From Chloroflexota bacterium (GTDB taxonomy: Bacteria; Chloroflexota; Anaerolineae; UBA4142): a stretch of DNA of 64,000 nucleotides. A model generated the notes under the pieces. That model was not told the origin of the DNA, did not search any database, and saw only the letters and a list, made by a program, of their open reading frames with translations. Both the position numbers and the translations under genes were made by a program. Where the stretch lies: the NCBI GenBank assembly GCA_016208315.1, contig JACQYF010000061.1, positions 42,684 to 106,683 of the forward strand. Reading direction: 5' to 3'. Positions 16,749 through 26,526 of the stretch are shown here, piece after piece (position 1 is the stretch's first letter; each line of letters opens with the position of its first letter).

Positions 16749-18208
16749 CCGTTGGAACAGCGAATCAGCAAATCGAACGACCTGCTCCGAGCCACCGGGC
16801 GGCACGCCAAATTGTAATGGCCGCCCTGGTCGGCGTCGCGCTCGGCAGCGCCGCGATTTTCATTCCGTATCTACCCGCTCTGTGGGCGCCTTTTGTCGTG
16901 CTGGCGATTGTTTTTCCGTTCGTCGCGATGATGGTTGGCAGCGTGCGGAAATTGCTGCTTGCCGCCATCATCTTCGACATCGCCTTTCCAATGGATATTC
17001 ACTTGTTCTACCACCCGGCCGAGGCCGAGTTCGGCGCGCTGGGTGGCTTGAACATTTCGGCGACGACGGTGGCCCTGACGGTACTGTACGCTCTGTGGAT
17101 CGGCAAACTCTTGAGCAAGGCCAAATCACAAGCCCGACCACGCGCATGGTTGGGGCCTGGCGCGCCCCTCGCGGTCTACGTCGGATTTGCCGCGCTCTCG
17201 ATCCTCGCGGCGCGGAATACGTCGCTTGCGCTGTTTGAAGTTTTCTTACTCGTCCAGACACTGCTGTTGTTTATCTACATCGTCGGCACGGTGCGGACGC
17301 GCGAGGACGTGATTTTCCTCGTGACGATCATACTCATCTGTCTGGTGTTAGAAAGCGTGCTAATGATTCTCGCTCCGCTTGGCTTGCGCTTCGAACTGGG
17401 GAATCTCGCTAACCGCGTTGACCTTGAAGCGGGCCGCGTCGCCGGGACATTTTTCCGCACTGCCGGCACGGTCGGTTCGCCGATCCTCGCGGCGAGTTAC
17501 GTCAGTCTCTTGCTCGCGCCGGCCCTCGGCGTCTTGTTGACGCCCCTCGGCAAAGGCCAAAAGTGGTTGGCGGCGCTCGCGCTCGTTTTGGGCAGCATCG
17601 CCCTGATTCTCACTTTTTCGCGGGGCGGGTGGATCGCCGGCGGACTGCCCATCCTGATCTTGTGCTTTTTGGCCTGGCGACGCCGCTGGATATCGCCCGC
17701 CATTCCGGTGGCAATCATCGGCTTGGCGCTCTTCGTCGGCGTGCTCTTTCGCGATGCGGTGACGGCGCGCGCGTTTAATCAGATCAGCGCCTACGACCGG
17801 ATTCCCTTGGCCGAGATCGCGTTCGACGTGATCCGCGACCACCCCGTGCTTGGAGTCGGGTCAAACAACATCGTCGTCGCGATGCGGGATTACCTCACGC
17901 CGGATTTCGCGGGCGCGTGGATTTATGCCATTCACGACAAATACCTCCTCGTCTGGTCGGAGACGGGGATTGGCGCGCTGCTCGCTTTTCTTGCGTTTCT
18001 GTGGATGACGATTCGACGCGGCTGGCGAACCTGGCAGTGGCGCGACCGGTTGCTGTCGCCGTTGGGCCTGGCGATCGCGCTGGGAGTGGTTGGGCAGATG
18101 GCCCACATGTTTGTGGACGTGTTCAACAGCCGCCCGCAAATCCAATCGCTGTGGCTAGTCGCCGCGCTCGTGACGGCGATTTCCAATCTGGAGGCAGCCG
18201 GAGACTGA
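16745..18208 (+). CDS. O-antigen ligase / Wzy-type polymerase family membrane protein
   Basis: A 487-residue integral membrane protein with about 12 hydrophobic segments and a large loop containing FEVIRDHPVLGVGSNN-like sequence (IAFDVIRDHPVLGVGSNNIV, residues about 358-377), the Wzy_C hallmark, followed by HDKYLLVWSETGIG. It probably polymerises lipid-linked repeat units outside the membrane. Wzy-like and WaaL-like ligases cannot be separated by sequence; the presence of a Wzz/kinase and a flippase favours a polymerase. Coupled to neighbours by 4-bp and 1-bp overlaps. Confidence 0.88.
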   Translation: MTVGTANQQIERPAPSHRAARQIVMAALVGVALGSAAIFIPYLPALWAPFVVLAIVFPFVAMMVGSVRKLLLAAIIFDIAFPMDIHLFYHPAEAEFGALGGLNISATTVALTVLYALWIGKLLSKAKSQARPRAWLGPGAPLAVYVGFAALSILAARNTSLALFEVFLLVQTLLLFIYIVGTVRTREDVIFLVTIILICLVLESVLMILAPLGLRFELGNLANRVDLEAGRVAGTFFRTAGTVGSPILAASYVSLLLAPALGVLLTPLGKGQKWLAALALVLGSIALILTFSRGGWIAGGLPILILCFLAWRRRWISPAIPVAIIGLALFVGVLFRDAVTARAFNQISAYDRIPLAEIAFDVIRDHPVLGVGSNNIVVAMRDYLTPDFAGAWIYAIHDKYLLVWSETGIGALLAFLAFLWMTIRRGWRTWQWRDRLLSPLGLAIALGVVGQMAHMFVDVFNSRPQIQSLWLVAALVTAISNLEAAGD

Positions 18209-19875
18209 TGACAGCCAGCGCGTTGATTCGGATCACCAAAAACACATTTGCCCTTTCGCTGGCGCGAATGGGCATCGTCGCCTTCACGGTCGTGTTTACG
18301 ATTTTCGCCGCGCGCGTGTTGGGCGTGGAGGGCTTTGGCAAGTACGCGCTGGTGCGCGGCTATTTCGAATTGTTTCTCAGCTTAGCTTCGACCGGATTGG
18401 CGATCGTCATCACGCGCGAGATTGCCAAGCGCGTCGAGTGGACGGCGCGTTATCTCAGTACCGCGTTTGCGCTGGTCGCGGGGCTGGCCCTGGCGTCAAC
18501 CACTCTGCTTGCCATTCTCGGTCGCGGTTTCGACTATGCGTCCGACACCGAACTGGCGCTCTGGCTCGCGTCGCTCGCGCTGTTCCCGGCGGCCGGCGCA
18601 GCATTGGTCGAGGGCGCGTTTATCGCGGCTGAAAAAGCCGAATACGTGACCGTCGGCACTATAATCGAAAATATCTTGCGGACGGCGCTGAGCTTGTGGG
18701 CGCTCTTTGCCGGTCACGGTTTGTTCGCCCTGTTCGTTGTTTTGTTTGTGACACGCAGCGTCATGGTCGGATTCTACTTGGCGACGCTGCACCTCCGCGT
18801 GGCGAAATTACGCTGGTATTTTGACTGGACATTTATGAAGCAACTGGTGCGCGATTGGCGCGTCTTTGCGCTCGAAAATTGGTTCTCGACCCTGTTCCTG
18901 AGTCTCGGCGTCATCATTCTCTCGCTGTTTCACGGCGAACGCGCCGTCGGCCCGTATGCCGCCGCGGACCGCATCCTTACGCCCGTCGGCCTTTTCGCCG
19001 GCAGCTACCGGGACGCCATCTTTCCGTATTTATCGCGATCATTCCAAGAATCGCGCGACGCAATCCATCGCGTTACGGAGCAGTCGGTCAAGTACATGCT
19101 TGCGCTCGTACTGCCCGGCGCGATTCTCATCTCGGTGCTCGCCGACACGATCATCCGGCTGCTCTACACCGACGCGTATGCCGAGTCGGTCCCGATCCTG
19201 CGCGTGCTCGTGTGGGTGCTCGTCCTGCGGTTTACGAATCCGTTCCTGAGTTTCACGCTCTTTGCGCGGGGCGAGCAAACGACCAGTCTGAAAGTAGCCG
19301 CGATCAGTTTCGCCGTCTATCTCGCGGTCTCGCTCTGGATGATTCCCCAGTGGGGCGCGGTGGGAACGGCCGGTTCGCTCTTGCTCGCGATGTTCGCCGC
19401 GTTCCTGCTCTACTTTTTCTTCGTTTTCGGGACTGCGCGTGCGAGGGAAACGCTGTCGAACATCACGCGCATCGCTCTCGCCGCGGGAATCACAGGCGTC
19501 TTTGCGACGGCCCTCCGGGATAGCGGCCTGAACCTGCCGTTGCTCGTCACCTCCATCGCCGCGCTCTACATCCTGCTGCTCTTTGCGCTGCGCGTGCCTT
19601 CGCAGGGCGATATGGATTTGTTTCGCAGAATGGCAGCAAAACTATCCGCGAATCTCTCTGTCATTGCGAGGAGCGTCCTGAGCGGAGCAGCGTTCTTTGC
19701 TGCGGAGTCGAAGGATCGCGACGAAGCAATCTCCAACTCGCGAATTGGGGATTGCTTCGCACACCTGCCCTGGCAGGCGGTGCCAGGGAAAAACGCTCGC
19801 AATGACATTCGCGAGGATTCGCCGGACGAACCCCGTCCGCGAGGATTCGCGGATAATAGAAAGACGGCTGAGTAA
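18208..19875 (+). CDS. Wzx-type polysaccharide flippase
   Basis: A 555-residue MATE/MOP-superfamily flippase that moves lipid-linked oligosaccharide across the membrane. About 12-14 helices span residues 10-470, starting FALSLARMGIVAFTVVFTIFAARVLGVEGFGKY, the classic family N-terminus. From about residue 484 the protein is encoded by a palindromic repeat (19659-19807), giving an unrelated tail (SVIARSVLSGAAFF...RNDI). The real domain therefore ends near residue 480. The start codon overlaps the upstream stop (TGATG). Confidence 0.92.
   Translation: MTASALIRITKNTFALSLARMGIVAFTVVFTIFAARVLGVEGFGKYALVRGYFELFLSLASTGLAIVITREIAKRVEWTARYLSTAFALVAGLALASTTLLAILGRGFDYASDTELALWLASLALFPAAGAALVEGAFIAAEKAEYVTVGTIIENILRTALSLWALFAGHGLFALFVVLFVTRSVMVGFYLATLHLRVAKLRWYFDWTFMKQLVRDWRVFALENWFSTLFLSLGVIILSLFHGERAVGPYAAADRILTPVGLFAGSYRDAIFPYLSRSFQESRDAIHRVTEQSVKYMLALVLPGAILISVLADTIIRLLYTDAYAESVPILRVLVWVLVLRFTNPFLSFTLFARGEQTTSLKVAAISFAVYLAVSLWMIPQWGAVGTAGSLLLAMFAAFLLYFFFVFGTARARETLSNITRIALAAGITGVFATALRDSGLNLPLLVTSIAALYILLLFALRVPSQGDMDLFRRMAAKLSANLSVIARSVLSGAAFFAAESKDRDEAISNSRIGDCFAHLPWQAVPGKNARNDIREDSPDEPRPRGFADNRKTAE
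19659..19807. repeat. Palindromic interspersed repeat, CATTGCGAG type, inside the flippase gene
   Basis: Outer arms TGTCATTGCGAG and CTCGCAATGACA, inner arms CGAAGCAATC and GATTGCTTCG. Same family as 1967-2070 but with extra internal sequence. It is read in frame as the C-terminal tail of the flippase. Confidence 0.86.
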
Positions 19876-19878
19876 CCG

Positions 19879-20898
19879 ATGGCGACGATGATGCAAGCCC
19901 CCCGAATCGCGGTGATCGGCTGCGGCGCGATCGCCGAGATGTTCTACCTGCCCGCCCTCGCGCGTTTCCCCGCCGTCATTCAAACTCTCGTTCTCGTGGA
20001 CAGCAATCCGAAACGGCTGCAAGAACTGGGCGAGAGATTCAACGTCGGGCAACGCGTCCAGTATTACGACGAAATCGCAGAGCGCGTGGACGGCGCGATC
20101 GTCGCGCTGCCGCATCAACTGCACTATCGAGTTTCGATGGATTTCTTGGGCCGGGGCGCGCACGTGCTGTGCGAAAAGCCCCTCGCCGAATCCGCGTCGC
20201 AGGCGCAAGAGATGATCGCGCAGAGCGAACGCGCGGGTGTGACACTGGCCGTGAACAATACCCGCCGGCTGTTCCCCGCGTATTCGAAAGTGAAAGAACT
20301 GATCGCGCAAGGGGAAGTCGGCGAGCCGGTCGCGCTGCGGTACGTGGACGGCGAGCGATTCAATTGGCCGACGGCATCGGGCTTTTATTTCAAGGGAAGA
20401 AAACGCGGCGTGCTGTTCGACCGCGGGGCGCACGGTTTGGATGCCATCTGCTGGTGGTTGGGGGGCAAACCGAATCTCGTCAAGTCGGAGAACGATTCCT
20501 TTGGCGGCGTGGAGGGCGTCGCGTCAGTCGAGTTCGAGCGCGGCAAGTGCCGCGGTCAAGCGCACTTCAATTGGTTGAATAAGCTGGAGAACCGGTACTG
20601 CGTTGTCGGCGAGAGTGGAGCTATCGAAAGCGGCATCGAGGATTGGTGGGCGCTGAAGGTGAAATCGAAATCAGGTAAGGCGAAACTGATTCGTTTGACC
20701 GCGCCGGAGAAAACGTACAATGATTTTGCCACGCGGCTCGTCGCTAATTTCATTGACGTTGTGGAAGGACGCGCGCAGCCGCTCGTGCCCGCGCGGGCGG
20801 TACTCGACTCGCTCGAATTCATTGACGAATGTTATCAGCGCGCGACCCGCTATTGGATGCCGTGGTACGACAATTGGGAGAGCAGGGATGGGGGGTAG
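19879..20898 (+). CDS. Gfo/Idh/MocA family oxidoreductase
   Basis: The second dehydrogenase of this superfamily in the locus (339 residues). Rossmann motif VIGCGAIAEMFYLPAL, the family lysine in HVLCEKPLAES, and LFDRGAHGLDAICWWLGGK in the substrate domain. It is clearly divergent from the 15645 protein, so a different sugar substrate or step is likely. The ATG at 19879 follows the flippase stop by 3 bp and the gene overlaps the epimerase by 11 bp. Substrate not predictable. Confidence 0.87.
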   Translation: MATMMQAPRIAVIGCGAIAEMFYLPALARFPAVIQTLVLVDSNPKRLQELGERFNVGQRVQYYDEIAERVDGAIVALPHQLHYRVSMDFLGRGAHVLCEKPLAESASQAQEMIAQSERAGVTLAVNNTRRLFPAYSKVKELIAQGEVGEPVALRYVDGERFNWPTASGFYFKGRKRGVLFDRGAHGLDAICWWLGGKPNLVKSENDSFGGVEGVASVEFERGKCRGQAHFNWLNKLENRYCVVGESGAIESGIEDWWALKVKSKSGKAKLIRLTAPEKTYNDFATRLVANFIDVVEGRAQPLVPARAVLDSLEFIDECYQRATRYWMPWYDNWESRDGG

Positions 20899-22048
20899 AA
20901 CAGTACTAGTGACCGGGGCGACCGGCTTTATCGGCGGCTGGGTAGCCGAGGCGATGTATCTCAGCGAACTGGGCCGCGTGCGCGCGGGAATCAAAAATTG
21001 GGCGCACGCCGCGCGGCTGGCGCGCTGGCCCATCGAAATCGTGCCCTGCGATGTGCTCGACCCAGACCAACTCGCCCTGGCCATGTCGGGGGCCGATCTC
21101 GTGGTTCATTGCGCGGTGGGAAATCGCGTGGTGGTGGTCGAGGGCACGCGGAACGTGTTGGCCGCGGCCCAGAGGTCGGGGGTCGAGCGCGTGGTTCACT
21201 TGAGCACCGCAGAAGTTTACGGCAACGCAAGCGGCAACATCGCCGAGACGTGCGGCTATCAATACACTGGGAGCGAATACGCCGACTCGAAAATTGACGC
21301 GGAAAAACTGTGCTGGGAGTTTTCGAGCCGAGGACTGCCCGTCACCGTGCTTCGGCCCTCCATCGTGTACGGTCCCTTTAGCGAAACGTGGACTGTGAAC
21401 CTGGCCGCGCGGCTGCAATCGGGCAACTGGGCGACCTACGACGGCTACGGCGATGGAATCTGCAACCTCGTCTATATTGACGATCTCATCTCGGCCATCG
21501 TGATCGCGCTGACGCACCCGCGCGCCGTCGGCGAAGCGTTCAACATCGTCGGCCCGCAAGTGGTCACCTGGAACCAATACTTTGAATCGCTTAACGCTGC
21601 GCTCGGGCTGCCGGAGTTGCGCGCGGCCAGTTCGTCGCGCTCAAGAGTCAAGTCCGCGGCAACCGATCTGATCCGTTCGTCGTCCAAAAACGTCCGCGAT
21701 CATTTCGATCAACCCATCGGGCAAATTAGGCGGCGCTTTGATTGGGCCGATGAAATGGTCAGCCACCTGAAACGGCTCGTCAAGAGCACGCCGACCGCGC
21801 GCGAGCTGCAAAATCTGTACAGCCGCCGCGCGATCTATATCGCGGACAAGGCGTGCCACGTGTTGGGCTGGGAGCCGCAGACGAGTTTGGAGGCGGGGTT
21901 GAAAATGAGCGTCGCGTGGCTGCGCCTCTGTCCCCCTCCCCCCTCTCCTGTAGGGGCGGGGTCACCCCGCCCTTTTGGGTTGCCCGATGCGCGAAGCATG
22001 GGCGGGGTGACCCCGCCCCTACAGGAGAGGGATGGCGGTGAGGTATGA
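20888..22048 (+). CDS. NAD-dependent epimerase/dehydratase (extended SDR)
   Basis: A 386-residue nucleotide-sugar epimerase-like enzyme. It begins VLVTGATGFIGGWVAEAM (NAD-binding GXXGXXG), has the catalytic Ser/Thr STAEVYG and a YADSK motif (tyrosine and lysine three residues apart), then VLRPSIVYGP. Residues about 352-381 are translated from the palindromic repeat at 21941-22031 and are not part of the fold. The chosen ATG at 20888 gives the exact family N-terminus. It overlaps both neighbours (11 bp and ATGA). Confidence 0.89.
   Translation: MGGRTVLVTGATGFIGGWVAEAMYLSELGRVRAGIKNWAHAARLARWPIEIVPCDVLDPDQLALAMSGADLVVHCAVGNRVVVVEGTRNVLAAAQRSGVERVVHLSTAEVYGNASGNIAETCGYQYTGSEYADSKIDAEKLCWEFSSRGLPVTVLRPSIVYGPFSETWTVNLAARLQSGNWATYDGYGDGICNLVYIDDLISAIVIALTHPRAVGEAFNIVGPQVVTWNQYFESLNAALGLPELRAASSSRSRVKSAATDLIRSSSKNVRDHFDQPIGQIRRRFDWADEMVSHLKRLVKSTPTARELQNLYSRRAIYIADKACHVLGWEPQTSLEAGLKMSVAWLRLCPPPPSPVGAGSPRPFGLPDARSMGGVTPPLQERDGGEV
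21941..22031. repeat. Perfect 32-bp inverted repeat, GTAGGGGCGGGGTCACC type
   Basis: Arms 21941-21972 and 22000-22031 are perfectly complementary, with a 27-base spacer. The element is translated as the C-terminus of the epimerase and ends 14 bp before the next start codon. Similar GC-rich palindromes occur as interspersed repeats in cyanobacteria and Chloroflexota. Confidence 0.9.
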
Positions 22049-24420
22049 AGGTCGCCCTTGTCTCCTTCGACTTCGGCGAATACTGCATTCGTCTCGCCAG
22101 CGCGCTGAGCCGCGACGCCGAGGTGCTGCTGCTGCTGCCGGAGAGCCAGAGCGCGCCGTTTGTCTCCCGGTTGGATCGCGCGGTCACGTTTCGGCCCTTT
22201 GACAAACCGCGGCTCCGCCAGCCGCTCGCGCAGATGCGGGCGATTCGAACGATTCTGAGATACATCCGCGAATTTGATCCGGACGTCGTCCACTTTCAGC
22301 ATTGGCATTTGTGGTTCGATCTGGCGTTGCCGCTGCTCAAATACCCGTTGGTGTTGACGATTCACGATCCAACGCATCACGTCGGCGATCGCGGCGCGGA
22401 AAAAACGCCGCAGGCGATCATCAACCTGGGCTATCGTCGCGCCGCGCAAGTCATCGTCCACAGCCGCGCCGTGCGCGATCAAGTCGTCGCGCAAGTGGGC
22501 GTACCGGAGAATTCGGTTCACGTCATCCCGCATATCGCGTTGGGCGACGAGCAAGCGAAAAGCGAGATCAAGGAAGACGACCATCTGATCCTGTTTTTCG
22601 GGCGCATTTGGGAATACAAGGGGTTGGAATACCTGATCCGCGCAGAACCGCTCATCACGGAGCAGGTCCCGAATGCGCGCATCTTGATCGCCGGCGAGGG
22701 CGATGATTTTGGCCGCTACCGCCGGATGATGGTGCATCCCGATCGCTTTATCGTCCACAACGACTATATCGGCGAAGAGCAGCGCGCCGAATATTTTCGC
22801 CGCGCGAGCGTCGTCGTCTTGCCCTACGTCGAGGCATCGCAGAGCGGCGTAATTCCCGTGGCATACACGTTCGGCAAACCCGTCGTCGCGACCACCGTGG
22901 GCGGCCTGCCCGAGATGGTCGAAGATGGGCGAACCGGCTACCTCGTACCACCGCGCGACGAAAGGCAGCTCGCCGACGCGATCGTGCGGCTCGTGCGTGA
23001 CAAGGAACTGCGCCGCCACATGGGCGCAAATGGCAAGCGCAAGCTCGATGCCGAATGCGCGCCCGCCGTGGTCGCGCGACAGACGCTGGCGGTTTATCAA
23101 CGGGCGGTCGCCGGAAAAAGCCATCCGCGAATCTCGCGAATCCCAAAGGGACTTTCAGTCTCGCGAACAGAAAACCAGATCACCCTACGCCGCTTTCCCT
23201 ATCCCTACCAGGCCGCGCTGGCGATTTGCAGCGACATTGACGACACGCAGGATACGAACGAGTTTCTGGAAATTCAGCGGTTCTTGAACACCAAGCAGAC
23301 GACCAGCATGGGCGAGGGGGTCGGTCTGGAGATCGGCAACAGCTTTTACTTTTACGACGACCAAAATCATTTTTCGTGTTTCGGCGGCGACGAACGAGCG
23401 CGGGGCGCGATTCGCGACTTTATCTCCGCGGGCTATGTGGACTGCCTGCACTCCTTCGGCGATGCGGCTGTGCGGCGAGACCAGGTCTTGTGCGGATTGG
23501 AAATGCTCGCCAAGCTGGATCGCACAATCCAAGTGTGGGTCAATCATTACGGCGCGCCCAGCAATCTGAGCCGCAAATTCGAATACATGTTTGGGGAATG
23601 TCGCGGCGACGACCCGAACTCGAATCTCTATCATGCCAATCTGCTCCTCGATTACGGCGTCCGCTTTGCCTGGCTGGGCGCGTCTACGCGTGTCATCGGC
23701 CAATCGCCCGCGCGGCCGAGGTCGTATCTCGCGACGGTTTTCGATCCGCGGCATCCGGAGTCGTCCGCGCTCAGCATACTGAAAGAAGCGCGCAAGTGGG
23801 CGTTGGGCACGCGCGGCGACGAGCGTTTTATCTTGCACCGGTCGAATCAACTGACGCGGGCGACTCGACTGGAAGACGGACGGCAGATTCACGAGTTTAT
23901 TCGTTACTGCGATCATCCAAACGACGTTCCGCAGGGCGCGACCTCCCGCGGGTTGGCGCACGTCATCTCGCGGCGCGTGCTTGACCGGCTCAAATCGGTC
24001 GGCGGCTTTACGATTGTCTATACACATTTGGGCAAGAACAAGGATTGTCGGCAAGTGATCGCGCCGGAAACGCAAGCCGCGCTACGACATCTGGAAAACG
24101 AATACCGCGCGGGGAAAATTTACGTGACGACGACCTCCAAGCTCTTGACCTACTACAACGCATTCAAGCATTTGCGCTGGACGAAACGCAACAAAGACGG
24201 GGTCGAGATCGAGATTGATTGCCTTGACGACCCGGTTTTCGGCAGGACGGTCCCAGCGATTCGGCAACTCGAGGGCATCACGTTCTACGTGCCCGTGCGG
24301 CAGCCGGTCCGCATTTGTTTGGGCGAATCGGAAGTGAAAGGTATTCAGCGCAATCCAGCCGACGAGACCGGCATGGAGAGCGTGACGATTCCAGTGACGC
24401 GGTTGGTGTATCCATACTAA
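22045..24420 (+). CDS. Glycosyltransferase family 4 fused to a polysaccharide-deacetylase-like domain
   Basis: A 791-residue two-domain protein. Residues 1-355 are a GT-B/GT4 enzyme (DVVHFQHWHLWFD, LFFGRIWEYKGLEYLIRA, the donor-site segment GKPVVATTVGGLPEMVEDGRTGYLV). A short linker at about 360-380 comes from a CGCGAATC-type repeat. Residues about 385-730 resemble a NodB/CE4 barrel, opening AALAICSDIDDTQDTNEF, with later His-bearing strands (DCLHSFGDA, FTIVYTHLGK). The enzyme would transfer a sugar and perhaps trim an acyl group. CE4 metal ligands are not all obvious, so deacetylation is unproven. A second protein of the same design is at 26526. Confidence 0.87.
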   Translation: MKVALVSFDFGEYCIRLASALSRDAEVLLLLPESQSAPFVSRLDRAVTFRPFDKPRLRQPLAQMRAIRTILRYIREFDPDVVHFQHWHLWFDLALPLLKYPLVLTIHDPTHHVGDRGAEKTPQAIINLGYRRAAQVIVHSRAVRDQVVAQVGVPENSVHVIPHIALGDEQAKSEIKEDDHLILFFGRIWEYKGLEYLIRAEPLITEQVPNARILIAGEGDDFGRYRRMMVHPDRFIVHNDYIGEEQRAEYFRRASVVVLPYVEASQSGVIPVAYTFGKPVVATTVGGLPEMVEDGRTGYLVPPRDERQLADAIVRLVRDKELRRHMGANGKRKLDAECAPAVVARQTLAVYQRAVAGKSHPRISRIPKGLSVSRTENQITLRRFPYPYQAALAICSDIDDTQDTNEFLEIQRFLNTKQTTSMGEGVGLEIGNSFYFYDDQNHFSCFGGDERARGAIRDFISAGYVDCLHSFGDAAVRRDQVLCGLEMLAKLDRTIQVWVNHYGAPSNLSRKFEYMFGECRGDDPNSNLYHANLLLDYGVRFAWLGASTRVIGQSPARPRSYLATVFDPRHPESSALSILKEARKWALGTRGDERFILHRSNQLTRATRLEDGRQIHEFIRYCDHPNDVPQGATSRGLAHVISRRVLDRLKSVGGFTIVYTHLGKNKDCRQVIAPETQAALRHLENEYRAGKIYVTTTSKLLTYYNAFKHLRWTKRNKDGVEIEIDCLDDPVFGRTVPAIRQLEGITFYVPVRQPVRICLGESEVKGIQRNPADETGMESVTIPVTRLVYPY

Positions 24421-24421
24421 A

Positions 24422-25540
24422 ATGTCAATTCCGAACGACACGCTTCTGAACGCCGCCCAGCGCCTGCACGGCTATTTGCGCCAAGCGCATTGGGACGGCC
24501 AAGCACTGATCGGTCCCGATGTGGGAATCCGGTTCAATGCCCGCCTGGGCCGATTCGTCAAGAGCTATTTGAACAGAATACGGTGGGCCGACAACTATGC
24601 GTACCTGCAAGCACAGGGCTATTGGATCATGGCAAATTGGCTGATGCTGGATTTGACCGGCAAGCCGGAGTACGGCCACATTGCCGAATCGTGCTCCGCG
24701 TACGTGCTGGCGCGACAATGCCCAGAGGGTTATTGGGAGTATCCCAACCCAGAGTGGGAGCAACGCATTGCAACGGTCGAGGGTTGCTTTGCCGCGTTGG
24801 GCCTGATCGAGAGCTATGCGCGCACGGGTCAAGAATCGTTTCTGACGGGCGCGCTCAAGTGGCGGCGGTATCTGATCGAGGAGACCGGGTTTCAGGGAAG
24901 CGATAACATACTTGCGGTCAATTATTTCTCGAATGTGCCGGGCGGGATGGTCCCGAACAATACGACGTTGGCGTTACTGACCTTTGGGAAATTGGCGCAG
25001 GTTACAAGCGATAACAAGTACCTAAAGCATTGCCGGGAAATGGTTGCTTTCCTCAAGCAGGTTCAAATGCCAAGCGGCGAACTGCCCTACTCGGTCCGAA
25101 CGTCGGAAGGCGGCGCCAGACCGCACTTTATCTGCTACCAATACAACTCTTTCGAGTTTCTCGATCTGGCGCAATACCATCGAATCACCGGCGACGATCA
25201 AGTCTGGCCCATACTTGAAAAATCGGCGCAGTATTTGTCGCACGGACTTTCGGCGGCGAACATGGCGCGTTACGATTGTCATCACGAGAACCCTCAAGTG
25301 CTTTATTACACCGCGGCGTTAGGCGCCGCGCTCAGCCGGGCAACCACGTTGGGCCTTGGCGATTTTCGCCGCCTTGCCGACCGCGCCTTCGAACAGGTTC
25401 TGTCGCAGCAGAACGCCGACGGCGGCTTTCGCTTTTTCTCGCGGCGGAATTATGGCGTACTCGCCGATACGCGCTCGTATCCGAGGAACCTTGCCATGAT
25501 GTTAGATCACTTGCTGCTCGAAACTCAGGGGAACCGATGA
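24422..25540 (+). CDS. Alpha/alpha-toroid protein, possible sugar epimerase or lyase
   Basis: A 372-residue cytoplasmic protein with repeated helical pairs typical of (alpha/alpha) barrels: AYLQAQGYWIMANWLMLDLTG, TVEGCFAALGLIESYARTG, HCREMVAFLKQVQMPSGELPYS, FEQVLSQQNADGGFRFFSRRNYG. The spacing and QMPSGELPY/QNADGGFRF repeats resemble AGE-type epimerases, uronyl epimerases and prenyltransferase-like toroids. I cannot choose between them. It begins 1 bp after the GT4-deacetylase stop and overlaps the next glycosyltransferase by ATGA, so it belongs to the polymer pathway. Confidence 0.7.
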   Translation: MSIPNDTLLNAAQRLHGYLRQAHWDGQALIGPDVGIRFNARLGRFVKSYLNRIRWADNYAYLQAQGYWIMANWLMLDLTGKPEYGHIAESCSAYVLARQCPEGYWEYPNPEWEQRIATVEGCFAALGLIESYARTGQESFLTGALKWRRYLIEETGFQGSDNILAVNYFSNVPGGMVPNNTTLALLTFGKLAQVTSDNKYLKHCREMVAFLKQVQMPSGELPYSVRTSEGGARPHFICYQYNSFEFLDLAQYHRITGDDQVWPILEKSAQYLSHGLSAANMARYDCHHENPQVLYYTAALGAALSRATTLGLGDFRRLADRAFEQVLSQQNADGGFRFFSRRNYGVLADTRSYPRNLAMMLDHLLLETQGNR

Positions 25541-26526
25541 TGCGCGTCTTGTTTGTCACCAATCGCTACCCGAGCGCCGAGACGCCTGGCGACAGCCCGT
25601 GCATTCAACAGCAAGAGATCGCGCTGCAGCGCTTGGGCCACGATGTGAACGTCCTGTATATCCCGAAAGGTGCGCCCAAGCTGAAATACGCGCGCGCGAT
25701 GTGGCAGGTGTTTTGGTCGGTCCAGGTCTTGAAAAGGTTCGACCTCATACATGCCCATTACGGCTACTGCGGCGTGGTCGCCAAGATGCAGTGGCGCAGT
25801 CCGGTCGTGGTCACGTTTCGTGGCTCAGATGTGTATTCACGCTCGGGACCCAAGAGATTATTGGGCCGGCTGGTCGCCAAAAGCGCGGACGCCGTGATCG
25901 TGATGAATGACGATATGCAACACCAGCTCGCCTGTCCGGGCAGCCACATTATCCCTTATGGAATTGATACCGACCTGGTCAAACCGGAGCCGCAGGATCG
26001 AGCGCGGCGAGCACTGGGATTGCCTCTGCAAGCGCCATTGGTGCTATTCCCTTACGATCCGGCGCGCCAAGTCAAGCGATTCGATTTAGCGCAGCAAGCG
26101 GTTGATTTGCTCAAGCGCGAGTTGCCCGACGTCCAGATGCTGGTCGTCTACGATCGGCCCTACCGCGATGCAATTCGTTACATGAACGCCTGCGACGCGC
26201 TGCTGCTCACGTCCGACTCCGAAGGCGCGCCGGGCGCGGTTCGGGAGGCGCTGGCGTGCAACTTGCCCATCGTGTCCGTGGATGTGGGCGATGTCGCGCA
26301 AGTCATCGGCGATACCGACGGCTGCTATATCGTGGCCCGCGATCCGGAGGATATCGCGCAAAAGCTGGCGCGCGTGCTAAGAGCCAGGCAGCGGACGAAT
26401 GGGCGGCACGCGGCGCAAGAGCTGAGCATCGCGCATTCCGCCGCGAACGTCGCCGCGCTCTACGCGCGGCTGTCGCGCGACGGCAACACACGAGTTGATC
26501 CGCGAGTCTCCGCGAATCCTCACTAA
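25537..26526 (+). CDS. Glycosyltransferase family 4
   Basis: A 329-residue GT-B enzyme transferring a sugar from a nucleotide donor onto the growing lipid-linked unit. N-terminal domain MMRVLFVTNRYPSAETPGDS with FDLIHAHYGYCG, then VVVTFRGSDVYS; C-terminal domain VLFPYDPARQVKRFDLA and the donor-binding TSDSEGAPGAVREALACNLPIVSVDVGD with the catalytic Glu pair. The first ATG at 25537 overlaps the upstream stop; the longer open frame is noise. The C-terminal tail RVDPRVSANPH again resembles a CGCGAATC repeat remnant. Confidence 0.92.
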   Translation: MMRVLFVTNRYPSAETPGDSPCIQQQEIALQRLGHDVNVLYIPKGAPKLKYARAMWQVFWSVQVLKRFDLIHAHYGYCGVVAKMQWRSPVVVTFRGSDVYSRSGPKRLLGRLVAKSADAVIVMNDDMQHQLACPGSHIIPYGIDTDLVKPEPQDRARRALGLPLQAPLVLFPYDPARQVKRFDLAQQAVDLLKRELPDVQMLVVYDRPYRDAIRYMNACDALLLTSDSEGAPGAVREALACNLPIVSVDVGDVAQVIGDTDGCYIVARDPEDIAQKLARVLRARQRTNGRHAAQELSIAHSAANVAALYARLSRDGNTRVDPRVSANPH

